This document shows positions 43,315 through 53,298 of a stretch of DNA of 64,000 nt, piece by piece. The stretch lies in NCBI GenBank assembly GCA_934589155.1, contig CAKTNP010000003.1, forward strand, positions 89,542 to 153,541. Direction: 5' to 3'. A program made the translations under genes and the position numbers. The stretch's first letter is position 1, and every line of letters begins with the position of its first letter. Source of the stretch: an uncultured Oscillospiraceae bacterium. GTDB taxonomy: Bacteria > Bacillota > Clostridia > Oscillospirales > Oscillospiraceae. Below the pieces are notes generated by a model. That model searched no databases, was not told where the DNA came from, and worked only from the letters and a program-made list of their open reading frames with translations.

Positions 43315-43355
43315 AACCAGAGCCCGGCGGAACCTTCCGCCGGGCTCTGGTTTTG
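43315..43355. terminator. Bidirectional terminator
   Basis: AACCAGAGCCCGGCGGAA and TTCCGCCGGGCTCTGG pair over two bases, then TTTT. It lies between the MGMT and ftsH stop codons. Confidence 0.88.
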
Positions 43356-43364
43356 CTGATTCGA

Positions 43365-45230
43365 TTACTGCCGGGGCTCTTCTGAACGACCCAGCAGGCT
43401 GGGGGCCTCGTCTCCGATGGGGCGGTTCTCCATACAGGCCTCAAATTGCTCTCGGGACATGGTGTCGTTCTGGAGCAGGAAATCGGACACCTGCCGCAGC
43501 TTGTCGGCGTGGTCGGAGAGGATCTTCCGGCACTCCTCATAGGCGCCGGTCACGATCTTGGACACGGCTTCGTCCATGTCCGCCGCAGTTTTCTCGGAGT
43601 AGATCCGGGTTTTGCCGTAGCTGCCGCCTACGAAGACCTCATCATCCTGGGGGTACACCACGGCGCCCAATTCCTCGGACATACCGTAGGTACTGACCAT
43701 GCTCCGGGCCATGCGGGAGGCTCGTTCCAGGTCATTGGAGGCTCCGGTGGAAATGTCCCGGAGCAGAAGATCCTCTGCCACCCGGCCGCCGAGCAAGCCC
43801 ACGATCTGGTCGTGCATCTGGTTCCGGGTCAAATGGTCGCTGTCCTGGTCCGGCAGACTGATGGTCAGGCCTAGGGCCCGGCCTCGAGGGATAATGGTGA
43901 TTTCGTGGACCGGATCATGGCTGGGCAGATGGTACATGGCCACGGCGTGACCGGCCTCATGGACGGCAGTGATCTTTCGGTCCGCATCCCGGCGGACCCG
44001 GCTCTTTTTCTCCGGGCCGGCGATGACCTTCAGGATCGCCTCGTCCAGATCCTGCATATTGATGGCGGGACGGTCGGACCGGGCGGCCAGAATGGCGGCC
44101 TCGTTGACCACGTTGGCCAGGTCCGCCCCCGTGAAGCCGGAGGTGGCCAGGGCCACGGACCGAAGGCTCACGGAGCCGTCCAGGCGGCAGGCTCTTGTGT
44201 GAATCTTCAGGATCTCCTCCCGGCCCTTTACGTCCGGGACCCCCACGTAGATCTGCCGGTCAAAGCGGCCGGGCCGCATGAGGGCCGGGTCAAGGATGTC
44301 CTGGCGGTTGGTGGCGGCCATGACGATAACGCCGGTATTGGCGTTGAAGCCGTCCATTTCCACCAGCAGCTGGTTCAGGGTCTGCTCCCGCTCGTCGTTG
44401 CCGCCGCCGAGACCCGCCCCCCGGCGGCGTCCCACGGCGTCGATCTCGTCGATGAACACGATGCAGGGGGCCAGCTTTTTGGCCTGGTCAAACAGATCCC
44501 GGACCCGGCTGGCGCCGACGCCTACATACAGCTCCATAAAGTCGGAGCCGGAAATGGACAGAAACTGAACGCCGGATTCCCCGGCCACCGCCCGGGCAAG
44601 CAGAGTCTTGCCGGTGCCCGGAGGGCCTACCAGCAGCACGCCCTTTGGGATTCGGGCGCCCAGCTTGGTGAACTTATCGGGGCTGCGGAGGAAGTCCACC
44701 ACCTCCTGGAGCTCGGCCTTCTCCTCGTCGGCGCCGGCCACGTCCTGGAAGGTGACTTTTTTCCCGCTCTGGCCCAGCACCGTCCGGGCCTTGCCGAAGG
44801 GAGCGCCGGGATTGCCGGCGGCTCCGGCCCGGCCGGCCAGGAGCACCCAGAAGATCAGAAGGATCAGCCCGGCGATGAGATAGGGCATGGCCTTGGAGAA
44901 TACCGTGGGCTCCGTGTCCGGCAGGAAGGTGTAGGTAAGGATACCCTTTTCCGCCTGCTGGGTAAAGAGATCCCCCAGCTGAGACTGCAGCAGCTGCAGG
45001 TCCACCTTGCTGGTGACGGTGCTCTGGCCGTTTACGGCCGTGTAAAAGTTCATGATGATCTTGCCGTCCCCGGCCTCAAAGGCCCGGACGTTTTCGTTTT
45101 GGAACTGCTCTACGATTTGGGAGTAGTACAGTCCGCTGCCCTGAATGGTGGTCACCAGAGAGTAGACGCACAGGGCCACCAGCAGGATCAGGATCAGGAT
45201 ACCGAGATTCGGCGCTTTTTTCGTTTTCAA
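43365..45230 (-). CDS. ftsH: ATP-dependent zinc metalloprotease FtsH
   Basis: 621 residues. Two helices (~8-28, ~115-132) flank a periplasm-equivalent loop; AAA+ domain with Walker A GPPGTGKT (202-209), Walker B FIDEID (259-264) and SRH arginines in MRPGRFDRQ; zinc motif HEAGH (424-428). It degrades membrane and regulatory proteins. It is the last gene of the gdpP-rplI-dnaB-tilS-hpt-ftsH operon; hpt-ftsH pairing is standard in Firmicutes. Confidence 0.97.
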   Translation of the reverse strand: MKTKKAPNLGILILILLVALCVYSLVTTIQGSGLYYSQIVEQFQNENVRAFEAGDGKIIMNFYTAVNGQSTVTSKVDLQLLQSQLGDLFTQQAEKGILTYTFLPDTEPTVFSKAMPYLIAGLILLIFWVLLAGRAGAAGNPGAPFGKARTVLGQSGKKVTFQDVAGADEEKAELQEVVDFLRSPDKFTKLGARIPKGVLLVGPPGTGKTLLARAVAGESGVQFLSISGSDFMELYVGVGASRVRDLFDQAKKLAPCIVFIDEIDAVGRRRGAGLGGGNDEREQTLNQLLVEMDGFNANTGVIVMAATNRQDILDPALMRPGRFDRQIYVGVPDVKGREEILKIHTRACRLDGSVSLRSVALATSGFTGADLANVVNEAAILAARSDRPAINMQDLDEAILKVIAGPEKKSRVRRDADRKITAVHEAGHAVAMYHLPSHDPVHEITIIPRGRALGLTISLPDQDSDHLTRNQMHDQIVGLLGGRVAEDLLLRDISTGASNDLERASRMARSMVSTYGMSEELGAVVYPQDDEVFVGGSYGKTRIYSEKTAADMDEAVSKIVTGAYEECRKILSDHADKLRQVSDFLLQNDTMSREQFEACMENRPIGDEAPSLLGRSEEPRQ

Positions 45231-45242
45231 GAGATCGGCTCC

Positions 45243-45779
45243 TTACTCGGCGTAGGCTTCGGGCTTCAGAACGCCCACGTAGGGCAGGTTCCGATACCGC
45301 TCGTTGTAATCGAGGCCATAGCCCACCACGAACATGTTGGGGATGGTGAAGCCCACGTAGTCGGCTTCGATCTCTGCCTCCCGGCGCTCGGGCTTGTCCA
45401 GCAGGGTGCAGATCTTTAAGGAGGCCGGGTTCCGGCCTTTCAGAAGCTCCACCGTGCGGCTCAGGGTAAAGCCGGTGTCCAGAATGTCCTCCAGGATCAC
45501 CACATGGCGGCCGGTGATGTCACAGCCCAGGTCCTTTTTGATGTTCAATTTACCCGTGGATTCCGTGCCGGAGTAGGAGGACACGGCCATAAAGTCAAAC
45601 TCGCAGGGAACGGTGATGGCCCGGACCATGTCGGCATAGAACACCACCACGCCCTTCAGAACGCCCACGAACAGGGGGTTCTTCCCGGCGTATTCCCGGG
45701 ACAGCTCTTTGCCCAGCTCGGCGATGCGGGCGTGGATCTTTTCTTCGGACAGCAGGATGCTTTCGATATTCTCGTGCAT
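45243..45779 (-). CDS. hpt: Hypoxanthine phosphoribosyltransferase
   Basis: 178 residues from ATG 45779, with GAGGT nine bases upstream. VGVLKGVVVFYADMVRAI, VVILEDILDTGFTLSRTVELL (with the PRPP loop) and DYVGFTIPNMFVVGYGLDYN are the family motifs. Salvages hypoxanthine and guanine. 12 bp before ftsH, 5 bp after tilS. Confidence 0.97.
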   Translation of the reverse strand: MHENIESILLSEEKIHARIAELGKELSREYAGKNPLFVGVLKGVVVFYADMVRAITVPCEFDFMAVSSYSGTESTGKLNIKKDLGCDITGRHVVILEDILDTGFTLSRTVELLKGRNPASLKICTLLDKPERREAEIEADYVGFTIPNMFVVGYGLDYNERYRNLPYVGVLKPEAYAE

Positions 45780-45784
45780 TGGAG

Positions 45785-47110
45785 TCAACCTCTTTCTGTA
45801 ACGGTAATCACAATGGATAGGGCGGGTCTGCCCTCCATGGCGTAACGGGATTGGTCGGGGCCTATGGAATAGACCCCCAGAATACCCCGGTTGTCGGCAA
45901 GAACAGGGATCCGGTCCCGTTCCAACGCCGAAATTTTCCGGTCGATGAATAGGGCCTTTAAGGATTTGGTACCGCCGGGGCGGGAGAGCCGGTCCCCGGG
46001 CTGGCGGGGCCGAAGAACAATGGAGCCGGAAAGGGTTCCGGGATCCAACAGAAAATGGTCCCCGGTGCTTTTCGGCACCGGAGGTGCAGTGATATATTCA
46101 CAGGTCACGGTGAGGCCCAGCTCCGTCACCTCCGTCACTCCGGGTACCGCCAGCACCACCGGCGTAAAGGCCCCGGAGGCCGGCCGCCAGGTGAGCCGGT
46201 CATATTCCCTGCGAAGGAGAAGCCTACCGGGAAAGTTTCCCCTGGCCGATGGATCCGGCGAGAAAAGCAGCCGCTCCGCCAGGCGGATATGACCGGATTC
46301 CGGCTGGGACAGGCCCCCTTCCTGCAAATAGAGGCTCAGGACCCGGCTCCGGAGAGCGGGATCCAGATCCCGGAGGGCGCCGCAGGACAGACCGTCGCCT
46401 GCCCGGCAACTGGCCAGGGCAGTCAGAGCCTGATCTGCCAAATAGTCCCGGTCCCGGCGGAGCCGGGTTGTGAGGGAGACCGTGTTTTCACAAAAGGCGG
46501 GATTTTCCGCCATAAGCTCCGGCAGTACCCGGTGCCGCAGTCGGTTCCGGAGGAATTCGTCGGAGCCGTTGGAGCTGTCCTCCACATGGGGCAGATGGTA
46601 TTCCTCCAGATAGCGCAGAACTTCTGTCCGGGTCACGGGCAGCATGGGCCGGACAATGGGACCACGCCGGGGCGGGATGCCGCAGAGACCGTCCAGGGAG
46701 GTGCCTCGCAGCAGATGGAGGAGCAGGGTCTCGGCATTGTCCTCCGCCCGGTGGGCGGTGGCAATTTTGGCACCGGGGTCCAGGGACAGAAGATAGCCGT
46801 ACCGTGCCTGCCGGGCCGCGTCCTCCAATCCGGTGCCGGAGGCCTGGACCGTGCCCCGGCCCACCTGGCAGGGGATCTCATGTTTTCGGCAGAAATCCAG
46901 GACGAAGGCTTCGTCCCGGTCGGATTCCGCCCCCCGGAGCCCGTGGTTGAAGTGGGCGGCGGAGACGGAAATGGAAAGGGTATCGGAAAGGGACCGGAGG
47001 CACCAAAGAAGGGCCATGGAGTCCGCCCCGCCGGAGACGGCGCAGATCACCCGGTCCCCGGGGGCGAAAAGCTCGTTTTCCCGGCACCAGGCCAGGACCT
47101 TATCCCTCAT
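45785..47110 (-). CDS. tilS: tRNA(Ile)-lysidine synthase
   Basis: 441 residues. [16 protein letters not shown] (P-loop SGGADS 26-31), [15 protein letters not shown] and [18 protein letters not shown] identify the PP-loop ATPase that puts lysine on the wobble C of tRNA-Ile(CAU). The C-terminal part ([19 protein letters not shown]) is the TilS C-domain. Its start overlaps the end of dnaB by 11 bp. Confidence 0.96.
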   Translation of the reverse strand: MRDKVLAWCRENELFAPGDRVICAVSGGADSMALLWCLRSLSDTLSISVSAAHFNHGLRGAESDRDEAFVLDFCRKHEIPCQVGRGTVQASGTGLEDAARQARYGYLLSLDPGAKIATAHRAEDNAETLLLHLLRGTSLDGLCGIPPRRGPIVRPMLPVTRTEVLRYLEEYHLPHVEDSSNGSDEFLRNRLRHRVLPELMAENPAFCENTVSLTTRLRRDRDYLADQALTALASCRAGDGLSCGALRDLDPALRSRVLSLYLQEGGLSQPESGHIRLAERLLFSPDPSARGNFPGRLLLRREYDRLTWRPASGAFTPVVLAVPGVTEVTELGLTVTCEYITAPPVPKSTGDHFLLDPGTLSGSIVLRPRQPGDRLSRPGGTKSLKALFIDRKISALERDRIPVLADNRGILGVYSIGPDQSRYAMEGRPALSIVITVTERG

Positions 47111-48437
47111 GCCGCCACTCCCGGTCGGTGAAGGTGGTGTATTCGGGGAGCCACTGGAGCTTTACGGTGCCGGTCTCGCCGTGGCGGTTCTTGGCCACGA
47201 TGCACTCGGCCACATTTTTCTCCTCGGAATTTTCGTTGTAATAGTCGTCCCGGTACAGGAACATGACCTCGTCCGCGTCCTGCTCGATGGCGCCGGATTC
47301 CCGGAGGTCCGACAGAATGGGCCGCTTGTCCGTCCGGCTCTCGTTGGCACGGGACAGCTGGGACAGGCAGATCACGGGAACGTTCAACTCCTTGGCCATG
47401 ATCTTTAAGGAACGGGAAATGTCGGAGACGATATTCACACGGCTGTCGCCGCCTTTGCCGTAGCCGGAGCTGGTCATCAGCTGCAGGTAGTCGATGAGGA
47501 CCAGACCCAGGTTGTCCAGCCGCCGGAGCTTGGCGTTCATCTCCGCCACGGTGATGGAGGGGTTGTCGTCCACCCGAATGTCCGTCTGGCTCAGTACGTC
47601 GGAGGCCATGGCCAGCTTGGTCCATTCGTCGTCGGAGAGCTTGCCCGTCAGCATTTTCTGGCTGTCCACAAAGCTCTCGCCGGACAGCAGACGGGACACC
47701 AGCTGCTCCCGGGACATCTCCAGGGAGAAGAAGGCCACGGTCTGCTTGTATTTTTTCGCCACGTTCAGGGCGATGTTCAGGGCGAAGGAGGTTTTGCCCA
47801 TGGCGGGCCGGGCGGCGATGAGCAGCAGGTCCGATTTGTTGAGGCCGTTGATCTTCCGGTCCAGATCCCGGATGCCTGTGGACAGACCGGGAATGTCGCT
47901 GCCGGACTCCGCCTGTTCCACCATCCGGTCATAGACCCGGTGGAGGACCACGCTGATCTTCTCCAGGCTGTCGCCCCGCTCCCCCTTCCGCAGGGCGTAG
48001 ATCTTTTTCTCGGCGGCCTCCAGCTGCTCGGCGGGGGTGCCGGTGCCCTCGAACACCGTCTCGGAAATGTCCTGGGCGGCGGAGACCAGCCCCCGGAGCA
48101 TACTCTTGTCCCGGACGATGTTGGCGTAGCGCACCGCGTTTGCGGCGGTGGGAGTGATCTCCATCAGCTCCATAAGGTACTTGGGGGAGGAATCCTCGTA
48201 GATCCCCAGCTCCTTCATCTTGTCCAGTACCGTCACCGGGTCGATGACCTGGGAGAAGTTGAACATGGAGTAGATGGCTTCGTAGATGTTTTTGTTCTGG
48301 GTCAGGTAAAAATCGTCGGGCCGGAGCACGCCGATCACATCGGGCACGCACCGGGCGTCAATGAGCATGGACCCCAGAACGGCCTGCTCGGCCTCCAGGG
48401 ATTGGGGCATCTGTCGGGTCAGCAGGGACTCGTCCAT
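47100..48437 (-). CDS. dnaB: Replicative DNA helicase DnaB
   Basis: 445 residues. N-terminal primase-binding domain (~13-115) and RecA-like motor with ARPAMGKTS (209-217), [11 protein letters not shown] and LSQLSRANE. No intein. Unwinds the fork ahead of polymerase. The rplI-dnaB order is conserved in Firmicutes. The 3' end overlaps tilS. Confidence 0.98.
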   Translation of the reverse strand: MDESLLTRQMPQSLEAEQAVLGSMLIDARCVPDVIGVLRPDDFYLTQNKNIYEAIYSMFNFSQVIDPVTVLDKMKELGIYEDSSPKYLMELMEITPTAANAVRYANIVRDKSMLRGLVSAAQDISETVFEGTGTPAEQLEAAEKKIYALRKGERGDSLEKISVVLHRVYDRMVEQAESGSDIPGLSTGIRDLDRKINGLNKSDLLLIAARPAMGKTSFALNIALNVAKKYKQTVAFFSLEMSREQLVSRLLSGESFVDSQKMLTGKLSDDEWTKLAMASDVLSQTDIRVDDNPSITVAEMNAKLRRLDNLGLVLIDYLQLMTSSGYGKGGDSRVNIVSDISRSLKIMAKELNVPVICLSQLSRANESRTDKRPILSDLRESGAIEQDADEVMFLYRDDYYNENSEEKNVAECIVAKNRHGETGTVKLQWLPEYTTFTDREWRHEG

Positions 48438-48469
48438 GTCCTCACCTCTTTATCTCTAGAAATAGGGGC

Positions 48470-48916
48470 TCAGCCCTCCACCACCTGGGCCAGGAACTGG
48501 CCGGTGATCTCATAGCCCAGCTTGGCCTTCACGGTGTAGGTGCCCACGTTCTTGATGGTGTCGTCCAGCACCAGCTTCCGCTTGTCCAGATTGATGCCGG
48601 TCTGGGCGGCCAGAGCGTCGGCGATTTCCTGGGTGGTGACGGAGCCGAAGAGCCGGCCCGCGCCGCCGCCCTTGGCGGTGACGGTGACGGTGAGATCCTT
48701 CATTTTTTTGGAAATCTCCATGGCCTCGGCCCGCTCCTTGGCCTGGCGGGCGGCGGTGGCCTGGTCGTTCATGCGCTTGGTGTTCAGGTTGTCTGCGGTG
48801 GCCTCCACGGCCAGTTTCCGGGGCAGCATATAGTTCCGGGCGTAGCCGTCGGAGACTTCTACCATCTGGCCCTTTTTGCCCTTGCCCTTGACGTCCTGCA
48901 GTAAGATCACTTTCAT
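48470..48916 (-). CDS. rplI: 50S ribosomal protein L9
   Basis: 148 residues, normal length. [30 protein letters not shown] (read as [17 protein letters not shown] then [10 protein letters not shown]) and [10 protein letters not shown] are the L9 N-terminal signature, followed by the long helix and a C-terminal domain. GGAGA site eight bases upstream. 32 bp before dnaB, 36 bp after gdpP. Confidence 0.98.
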   Translation of the reverse strand: MKVILLQDVKGKGKKGQMVEVSDGYARNYMLPRKLAVEATADNLNTKRMNDQATAARQAKERAEAMEISKKMKDLTVTVTAKGGGAGRLFGSVTTQEIADALAAQTGINLDKRKLVLDDTIKNVGTYTVKAKLGYEITGQFLAQVVEG

Positions 48917-48952
48917 AACGGTTCTCCTTTTCTCATGGGAGGAAAAGCTCCC

Positions 48953-50929
48953 TTAGTCTTCAAAATACTGATCGATGGATTTGATGAGCCGGCCCAGCAC
49001 GGTCTTGACGTCGTCACCGGGGACCTGGGCACCTGCGGTGGCCGCGTTGCCGCCGCCGCCCAGAGGCTCCAGGATAACCTGGACGTTGGTCTCGCCGATG
49101 GACCGGGCAGAGATCACCACCTCGTCCTTGTGGGGGTACATGACAAAGGAGGCGGTGATGCCGGAAATGCTTAACAGCTCGTCCGCCGCCTGGGCTGCAA
49201 TGGTCCGGCTGGTGGGGCTGTCCAGGGCGGCAATGGCAATGCCGTCCCGATAGATCTTGGCGCTCTTGATGATCTGGTACCGGGCCAGGGTGGATTGCAG
49301 ATCATTCTGCAGCAGCTTCTTGACCTCCACCGTGTCGGCGCCCAGGCGCTTGAGGAAGGCGGCGGCCTCAAAGGTCCGCTCACCGGTGCGCACGTTGAAA
49401 TTCTTGGTGTCCAGGACGATGCCGGACAGCAGGGCCTCGGCCTCCACCGGCAGTACGTCCGTAGGCTCCACGGCGTATTGCAGTAGCTCCGTCACCAGCT
49501 CCGAGGCGGAGGAGGCATAGGGTTCGTGGAGGTTTACCACCACGGGGGAGATGTAGTCCGCCGCCCGGCGGTGATGGTCGATGACGCAGACCTTGGAAAT
49601 GGCTTCCAGCAGGGGCTTACACTCCACCTGGTCCGGCCGGTTGGTGTCCACCACCACAAGAATGCTTTTGGGGTCCGCCAGCAGCAGGGCGTCCTGGGAG
49701 GAGATGAAGCAGTCCTTGTACTCGGGATGCTCCAGAAGCTGAGCGATCAGGGGACCGGCCACGTTCTTGTCCATATCCAGGACGATGCTGGCTTTTTTAC
49801 CCCGCTTGCGGCACAGACAGCATACGCCTACTGCGGCGCCTACGGCGTCCAGGTCCGCGTTTTTGTGACCCATGACAAACACATGGCTGGACTGGGCCAC
49901 CAGCTCCGACAGGGAGTTGGCCGTGACCCGGGACCGGACCTTACTGCGATGATCGGCCTCTTTGGTCCGGCCGCCGAAGAAGGAGAAGTTGTACCGGTCC
50001 TTGATGACCGCCTGGTCGCCGCCCCGGCTCAGGGCCATTTCAATGCTGAGGGCCGCAAAGTTATAGGCCTCCTCAAAGTTGGCCCCGTCCTTGCCCAGGC
50101 CCATGGAAATGGTGGCCGCCAGGCCGGAGGGGTTCACCACCTGACGGATCTCGTCCAGGAGGCTGAACTTGTTGCCGATGGCGTCCTGCAGGTCCCGGCT
50201 TTCAAAGACGAAAAGGAACCGCTTCCGTTCCAGCCGCCGCAGCATACCGTGGTAGCAGTCGGTCCAGTTGGTGAGAATGTCGTTGATCTTGGCGTTCATG
50301 CTGGAAATGGCGCTTTCCGGCAAGTTGGAGGTGAGTTCCTCATAATTGTCGATGAGGATAATGGCCACTACGGGTCGGGACCGGATGTATTCGTCCCGGA
50401 CCTGGTACAGCTCGGTGAGGTCGGAAAAATAGAGCACTCCCAGCAGGTTTCCCTCGGGGTCGTCGGCGTGAATGAGGCTGCCGTAGACCCGGTAGCGCCG
50501 CCCGTTCAGGGACACATTGTAGGGGCACTCGGTCTTGCCGGAGGTGAGCCATTCCAGGGAGAACTCCGGGATCACGGAGCTCAGCTTCTGCTCAAACAGA
50601 GAGTCCTTCACTCCGGAAATGTTCACGAACCGGGAGTTTGCCATAATGAGCTCCCCGTCAATGATCCGCACCAGGGCCATGGGGAAGGGCATGTCCTTTT
50701 TCGTGGCGGTGTCCACGGTGTCCGTGGCGGACTGAATGTAGGCGGCCAGATCCCGGCGGCGCCGGGCCTTGTCCAGCTGATAGCCCAGAAACAGCAGAAG
50801 GGTGATGCCGCCCTCGCAGGCCGCCGCAATGGGATGATCCAAAAACAGCGTACCCACGGCGAAGCACAGCATACATATAAAATAGATCCCCATGCTCGGC
50901 TGGATCAGCCGCCCCAGCTTTTTGTTCAA
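48953..50929 (-). CDS. gdpP: c-di-AMP phosphodiesterase GdpP
   Basis: About 658 residues if started at the TTG that reads LNKKLGRLIQ, behind an AAAGGCGG site; an upstream GTG at 50974 would add 15 residues with no ribosome site. Order: two helices (~15-60), PAS-like domain (~80-180), degenerate GGDEF (~185-310), DHH domain with GHKNADLDAVG (~353-363) and VIDHHRR (~449-455), and DHHA1 to the C terminus. It hydrolyses c-di-AMP and so affects potassium uptake and wall stress. Full length and all metal residues look intact. First gene of the six-gene operon. Confidence 0.95.
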   Translation of the reverse strand: MNKKLGRLIQPSMGIYFICMLCFAVGTLFLDHPIAAACEGGITLLLFLGYQLDKARRRRDLAAYIQSATDTVDTATKKDMPFPMALVRIIDGELIMANSRFVNISGVKDSLFEQKLSSVIPEFSLEWLTSGKTECPYNVSLNGRRYRVYGSLIHADDPEGNLLGVLYFSDLTELYQVRDEYIRSRPVVAIILIDNYEELTSNLPESAISSMNAKINDILTNWTDCYHGMLRRLERKRFLFVFESRDLQDAIGNKFSLLDEIRQVVNPSGLAATISMGLGKDGANFEEAYNFAALSIEMALSRGGDQAVIKDRYNFSFFGGRTKEADHRSKVRSRVTANSLSELVAQSSHVFVMGHKNADLDAVGAAVGVCCLCRKRGKKASIVLDMDKNVAGPLIAQLLEHPEYKDCFISSQDALLLADPKSILVVVDTNRPDQVECKPLLEAISKVCVIDHHRRAADYISPVVVNLHEPYASSASELVTELLQYAVEPTDVLPVEAEALLSGIVLDTKNFNVRTGERTFEAAAFLKRLGADTVEVKKLLQNDLQSTLARYQIIKSAKIYRDGIAIAALDSPTSRTIAAQAADELLSISGITASFVMYPHKDEVVISARSIGETNVQVILEPLGGGGNAATAGAQVPGDDVKTVLGRLIKSIDQYFED

Positions 50930-50991
50930 GATCGTCCGCCTTTCCGGGGCTCTCCGGGAGAATCCGACAAGCACCCATTTTTATGCCATAC

Positions 50992-51020
50992 ATTATAACA
51001 GGGACGCCCCGGTGAATCAA
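50992..51020 (-). promoter_or_regulatory. Sigma-A promoter of gdpP operon
   Basis: On the minus strand TTGATT (51015-51020) and TATAAT (50992-50997), spacer 17 bp, some 60 bp before the likely TTG start. Confidence 0.82.
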
Positions 51021-51087
51021 GCGGGGACTGGTCGGAATCTTGATTTTTTCGGAATTTCTCAGAATGTTTAAAGTTCCTCCGCGAATT

Positions 51088-51122
51088 GTAGTATACTTTT
51101 TTCCAAAACCGTGGTATACTAC
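51088..51122. promoter_or_regulatory. Inverted repeat with two TATACT boxes, probable RNase J promoter region
   Basis: GTAGTATAC (51088-51096) and GTATACTAC (51114-51122) are perfect inverted repeats 17 bp apart. The right arm contains TGGTATACT, an extended -10 for rightward transcription; the left arm contains a second TATACT. It may be promoter, operator or both. Confidence 0.5.
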
Positions 51123-51458
51123 GGATGGATGAGCGGGACCCATGCGTTGTCCCGCCGGATTTTGCGTGAGAGTTCGGAAGCGGATGCTTCCTCAACAGCT
51201 TGGGCAAGGCGTCCGGAGCGAGATTCCGGACCTTTTCTATCATCGGGCCCGCATAGTACCTGTGTGGCGGCGGCCGGTACCTGCTCTAAAAAGCGAGACG
51301 GGGCTTTGAAGGCGGGGCGGCGGCCTTGCTTTGCTATGGGCATTTTGCGCGCTCACATCATCCAAAAAGAGAAACGCGGAAAACAAGGGGAGAAGTGTAC
51401 CCTGCTTGCCGCGTTCGGCCGGAAATAACACTAAATTTAAGAAAGGATTTGTTTTCAT
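51123..51458 (+). ncRNA. Long structured leader or small RNA upstream of RNase J
   Basis: 336 bases without a gene but full of potential RNA stems: GCGGGAC/GTCCCGC (51133-51155), GGAAGC/GCTTCC (51176-51191), GTCCGGA/TCCGGAC (51211-51231) and ACGCGG...CCGCGT with inner CAAG/CTTG and GGG/CCC (51374-51414). GGATG and TGAGCG near the 5' end can pair with CGCTCA and CATCC at 51350-51363, closing a ~240-nt domain. I do not recognise tmRNA, RNase P, SRP RNA, 6S RNA or a known riboswitch in it. It could be the 5' untranslated region through which RNase J limits its own mRNA, or an independent small RNA. Confidence 0.4.
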
Positions 51459-53114
51459 TTGGCAGAAAAGTTAAAAATTATTCCCTTGGGCGGCCTCAAC
51501 GAAATCGGCAAGAACATGACCGCCTTTGAGTATGGTAAGGATATGATCGTCGTGGATTGCGGACTGGGCTTCCCCGAGGACGACATGTACGGCGTGGACC
51601 TGGTGATCCCCGACTTCACCTATCTTGTGAAGAATCAGAAAAAGCTCCGGGGCATGTTCATCACCCACGGACATGAGGATCACATCGGTTCCATCCCCTA
51701 TGCCATGCAGCAGTTCAGCTGCCCCATCCACGGCACGGCCCTGACCAACGGCCTCATCAAGCTGAAGCTGGAGGAGTTCCAGCTCCAGGATAAGGTGAAG
51801 CTTATGACCCACAAGGCCGGCGATGTGGTAAAGGCCGGCTGTTTCCAGGTGGAGTTCATCCACGTGAATCACTCCATTGCCGATGCTGTGGCCTTTGCCA
51901 TCCATACCCCCATCGGTACCGTGGTGGTCACCGGCGACTTCAAGATCGATCCCACCGCCGAGGACGGCATGATGGATCTGGGCCGCCTGGGCCAGCTGGG
52001 CAAGGAAGGGGTCCTGGCCCTTTTGTGCGACTCCACCAACGTGGAGCGGACGGGTTATACTCCCTCGGAGTCCACGGTGACCGAGAGCCTGGACCGGCAG
52101 TTCAAGAACTGCAATCAGCGGATCATCGTCACCACCTTCGCCTCCAATATGCACAGGATCCAGGCAGTGCTGGCCACGGCCCACCGCTACGGCAGAAAGG
52201 TGGCCGTCACCGGCCGCAGTATGGAAAATGTCCTGAAGGTGGCCCAGGAGCTGAACTATCTGAAGGTCCCGGCCAATACCATTGTGGATATCAACAATAT
52301 CAAGAGCCTGCCCAAGGATAAGGTGGTCATTGTCTCCACCGGCTCCCAGGGCGAGAATATGAGCGCCATGTACCGCATGGCCTTCTCCACCCACCGTCAG
52401 GTGGAGATCCAGCCCGGCGACCGGATTATCATCTCCGCCTCCGCCATCCCCGGCAACGAAAAGGCCATTTCCCGGATCATCAACGAGCTGTACCGCAAGG
52501 GCGCCGAGGTGGTCTATGAGAAGTCCGAGGGTCTTCACGTCTCCGGCCACGCCTGCCAGGAGGAGCTGAAGATCGTCCACGCCCTGACAAATCCGCGGTT
52601 CTTCATTCCGGTCCACGGCGAGCAGCGGCATCTGCAGATCCACGCCAAGCTGGCCCAGCAGATGGGCATGAGCCCCAAGAACATCGTGGTGGCCGACATC
52701 GGCCAGACCATTGAGGTCAGCGCCCGGACCTGCCGCCTGGGCGGCACCGTTCCCGCGGGCAAGACTCTGGTGGACGGCACCGGCGTAGGCGACGTGGGCA
52801 GCGTGGTGCTGCGGGACCGAAAGCACCTGGCCACCGACGGCATGATCGTGGTCTGCGTGAACCTGTCCAGCCAGGACGGCTCCGTGATCTCCGGGCCCGA
52901 CATCATCACAAGAGGTTTTGTGTATGTGAAGGAATCCGGAGACCTGATGGAGGATCTCAGGACCATCGCCATGGAGGCCATAGACCGGTGCAGCCGGAAG
53001 AACGTCCGGGACTGGTCTTCCATCAAGTCCGCCATTAAGAACGATATGTCCGGCTACCTCTATAAGACCGCAAAGCGCAATCCCATGATCCTGCCGGTCA
53101 TTATGGAGATCTGA
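51459..53114 (+). CDS. rnj: Ribonuclease J
   Basis: 551 residues from TTG 51459 with AGAAAGGA eleven bases upstream. LKIIPLGGLNEIGKNM opens the metallo-beta-lactamase fold; HGHEDH (70-75) is the zinc motif, followed by the beta-CASP insert and the C-terminal domain ending LPVIMEI. RNase J is the 5'-3' exonuclease and endonuclease that leads mRNA decay and rRNA maturation in Firmicutes. Highly codon-biased. Preceded by a 330-base structured leader, followed by a strong terminator. Confidence 0.95.
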   Translation: MAEKLKIIPLGGLNEIGKNMTAFEYGKDMIVVDCGLGFPEDDMYGVDLVIPDFTYLVKNQKKLRGMFITHGHEDHIGSIPYAMQQFSCPIHGTALTNGLIKLKLEEFQLQDKVKLMTHKAGDVVKAGCFQVEFIHVNHSIADAVAFAIHTPIGTVVVTGDFKIDPTAEDGMMDLGRLGQLGKEGVLALLCDSTNVERTGYTPSESTVTESLDRQFKNCNQRIIVTTFASNMHRIQAVLATAHRYGRKVAVTGRSMENVLKVAQELNYLKVPANTIVDINNIKSLPKDKVVIVSTGSQGENMSAMYRMAFSTHRQVEIQPGDRIIISASAIPGNEKAISRIINELYRKGAEVVYEKSEGLHVSGHACQEELKIVHALTNPRFFIPVHGEQRHLQIHAKLAQQMGMSPKNIVVADIGQTIEVSARTCRLGGTVPAGKTLVDGTGVGDVGSVVLRDRKHLATDGMIVVCVNLSSQDGSVISGPDIITRGFVYVKESGDLMEDLRTIAMEAIDRCSRKNVRDWSSIKSAIKNDMSGYLYKTAKRNPMILPVIMEI

Positions 53115-53131
53115 CAAACCCCATATTCCCT

Positions 53132-53164
53132 AAGCCCGGCGGGACCTCCCACCGGGCTTTTTTT
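53132..53164 (+). terminator. Terminator of RNase J gene
   Basis: AAGCCCGG and CCGGGCTT form the stem with an inner GGG/CCC, then a run of T. Confidence 0.9.
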
Positions 53165-53196
53165 GCGGAATTTTTCGCAAAATGGGAGAATTATGG

Positions 53197-53225
53197 TTGC
53201 AGACCCGGGGAAATCGTGGTATATT
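53197..53225 (+). promoter_or_regulatory. Promoter of trkA
   Basis: TTGCAG (53197-53202) and TATATT (53220-53225), spacer 17 bp. Confidence 0.65.
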
Positions 53226-53298
53226 GGTTTCAATTTAGGAAAGAAGGACTAGGGCCTGAGAATTTATGACGGAGCGGAACTCCGGGAGGAAATATGCG

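Noticed and set aside
43905-45419. 504-residue open frame opposite ftsH and hpt
   Set aside because: Mirror of strongly conserved genes; no domain, no ribosome site.
50930-50974. GTG start for GdpP 15 codons upstream
   Set aside because: No ribosome site there, while the internal TTG has AAAGGCGG before it and gives the usual length.
51123-51458. 6S RNA, tmRNA or RNase P
   Set aside because: No open central bubble with long closing stem as in 6S, no tag ORF or tRNA-like end, and no GAGGAAAGUC-type core.
51471-53117. 548-residue open frame opposite RNase J
   Set aside because: His/Gly-rich shadow frame of a highly expressed gene.
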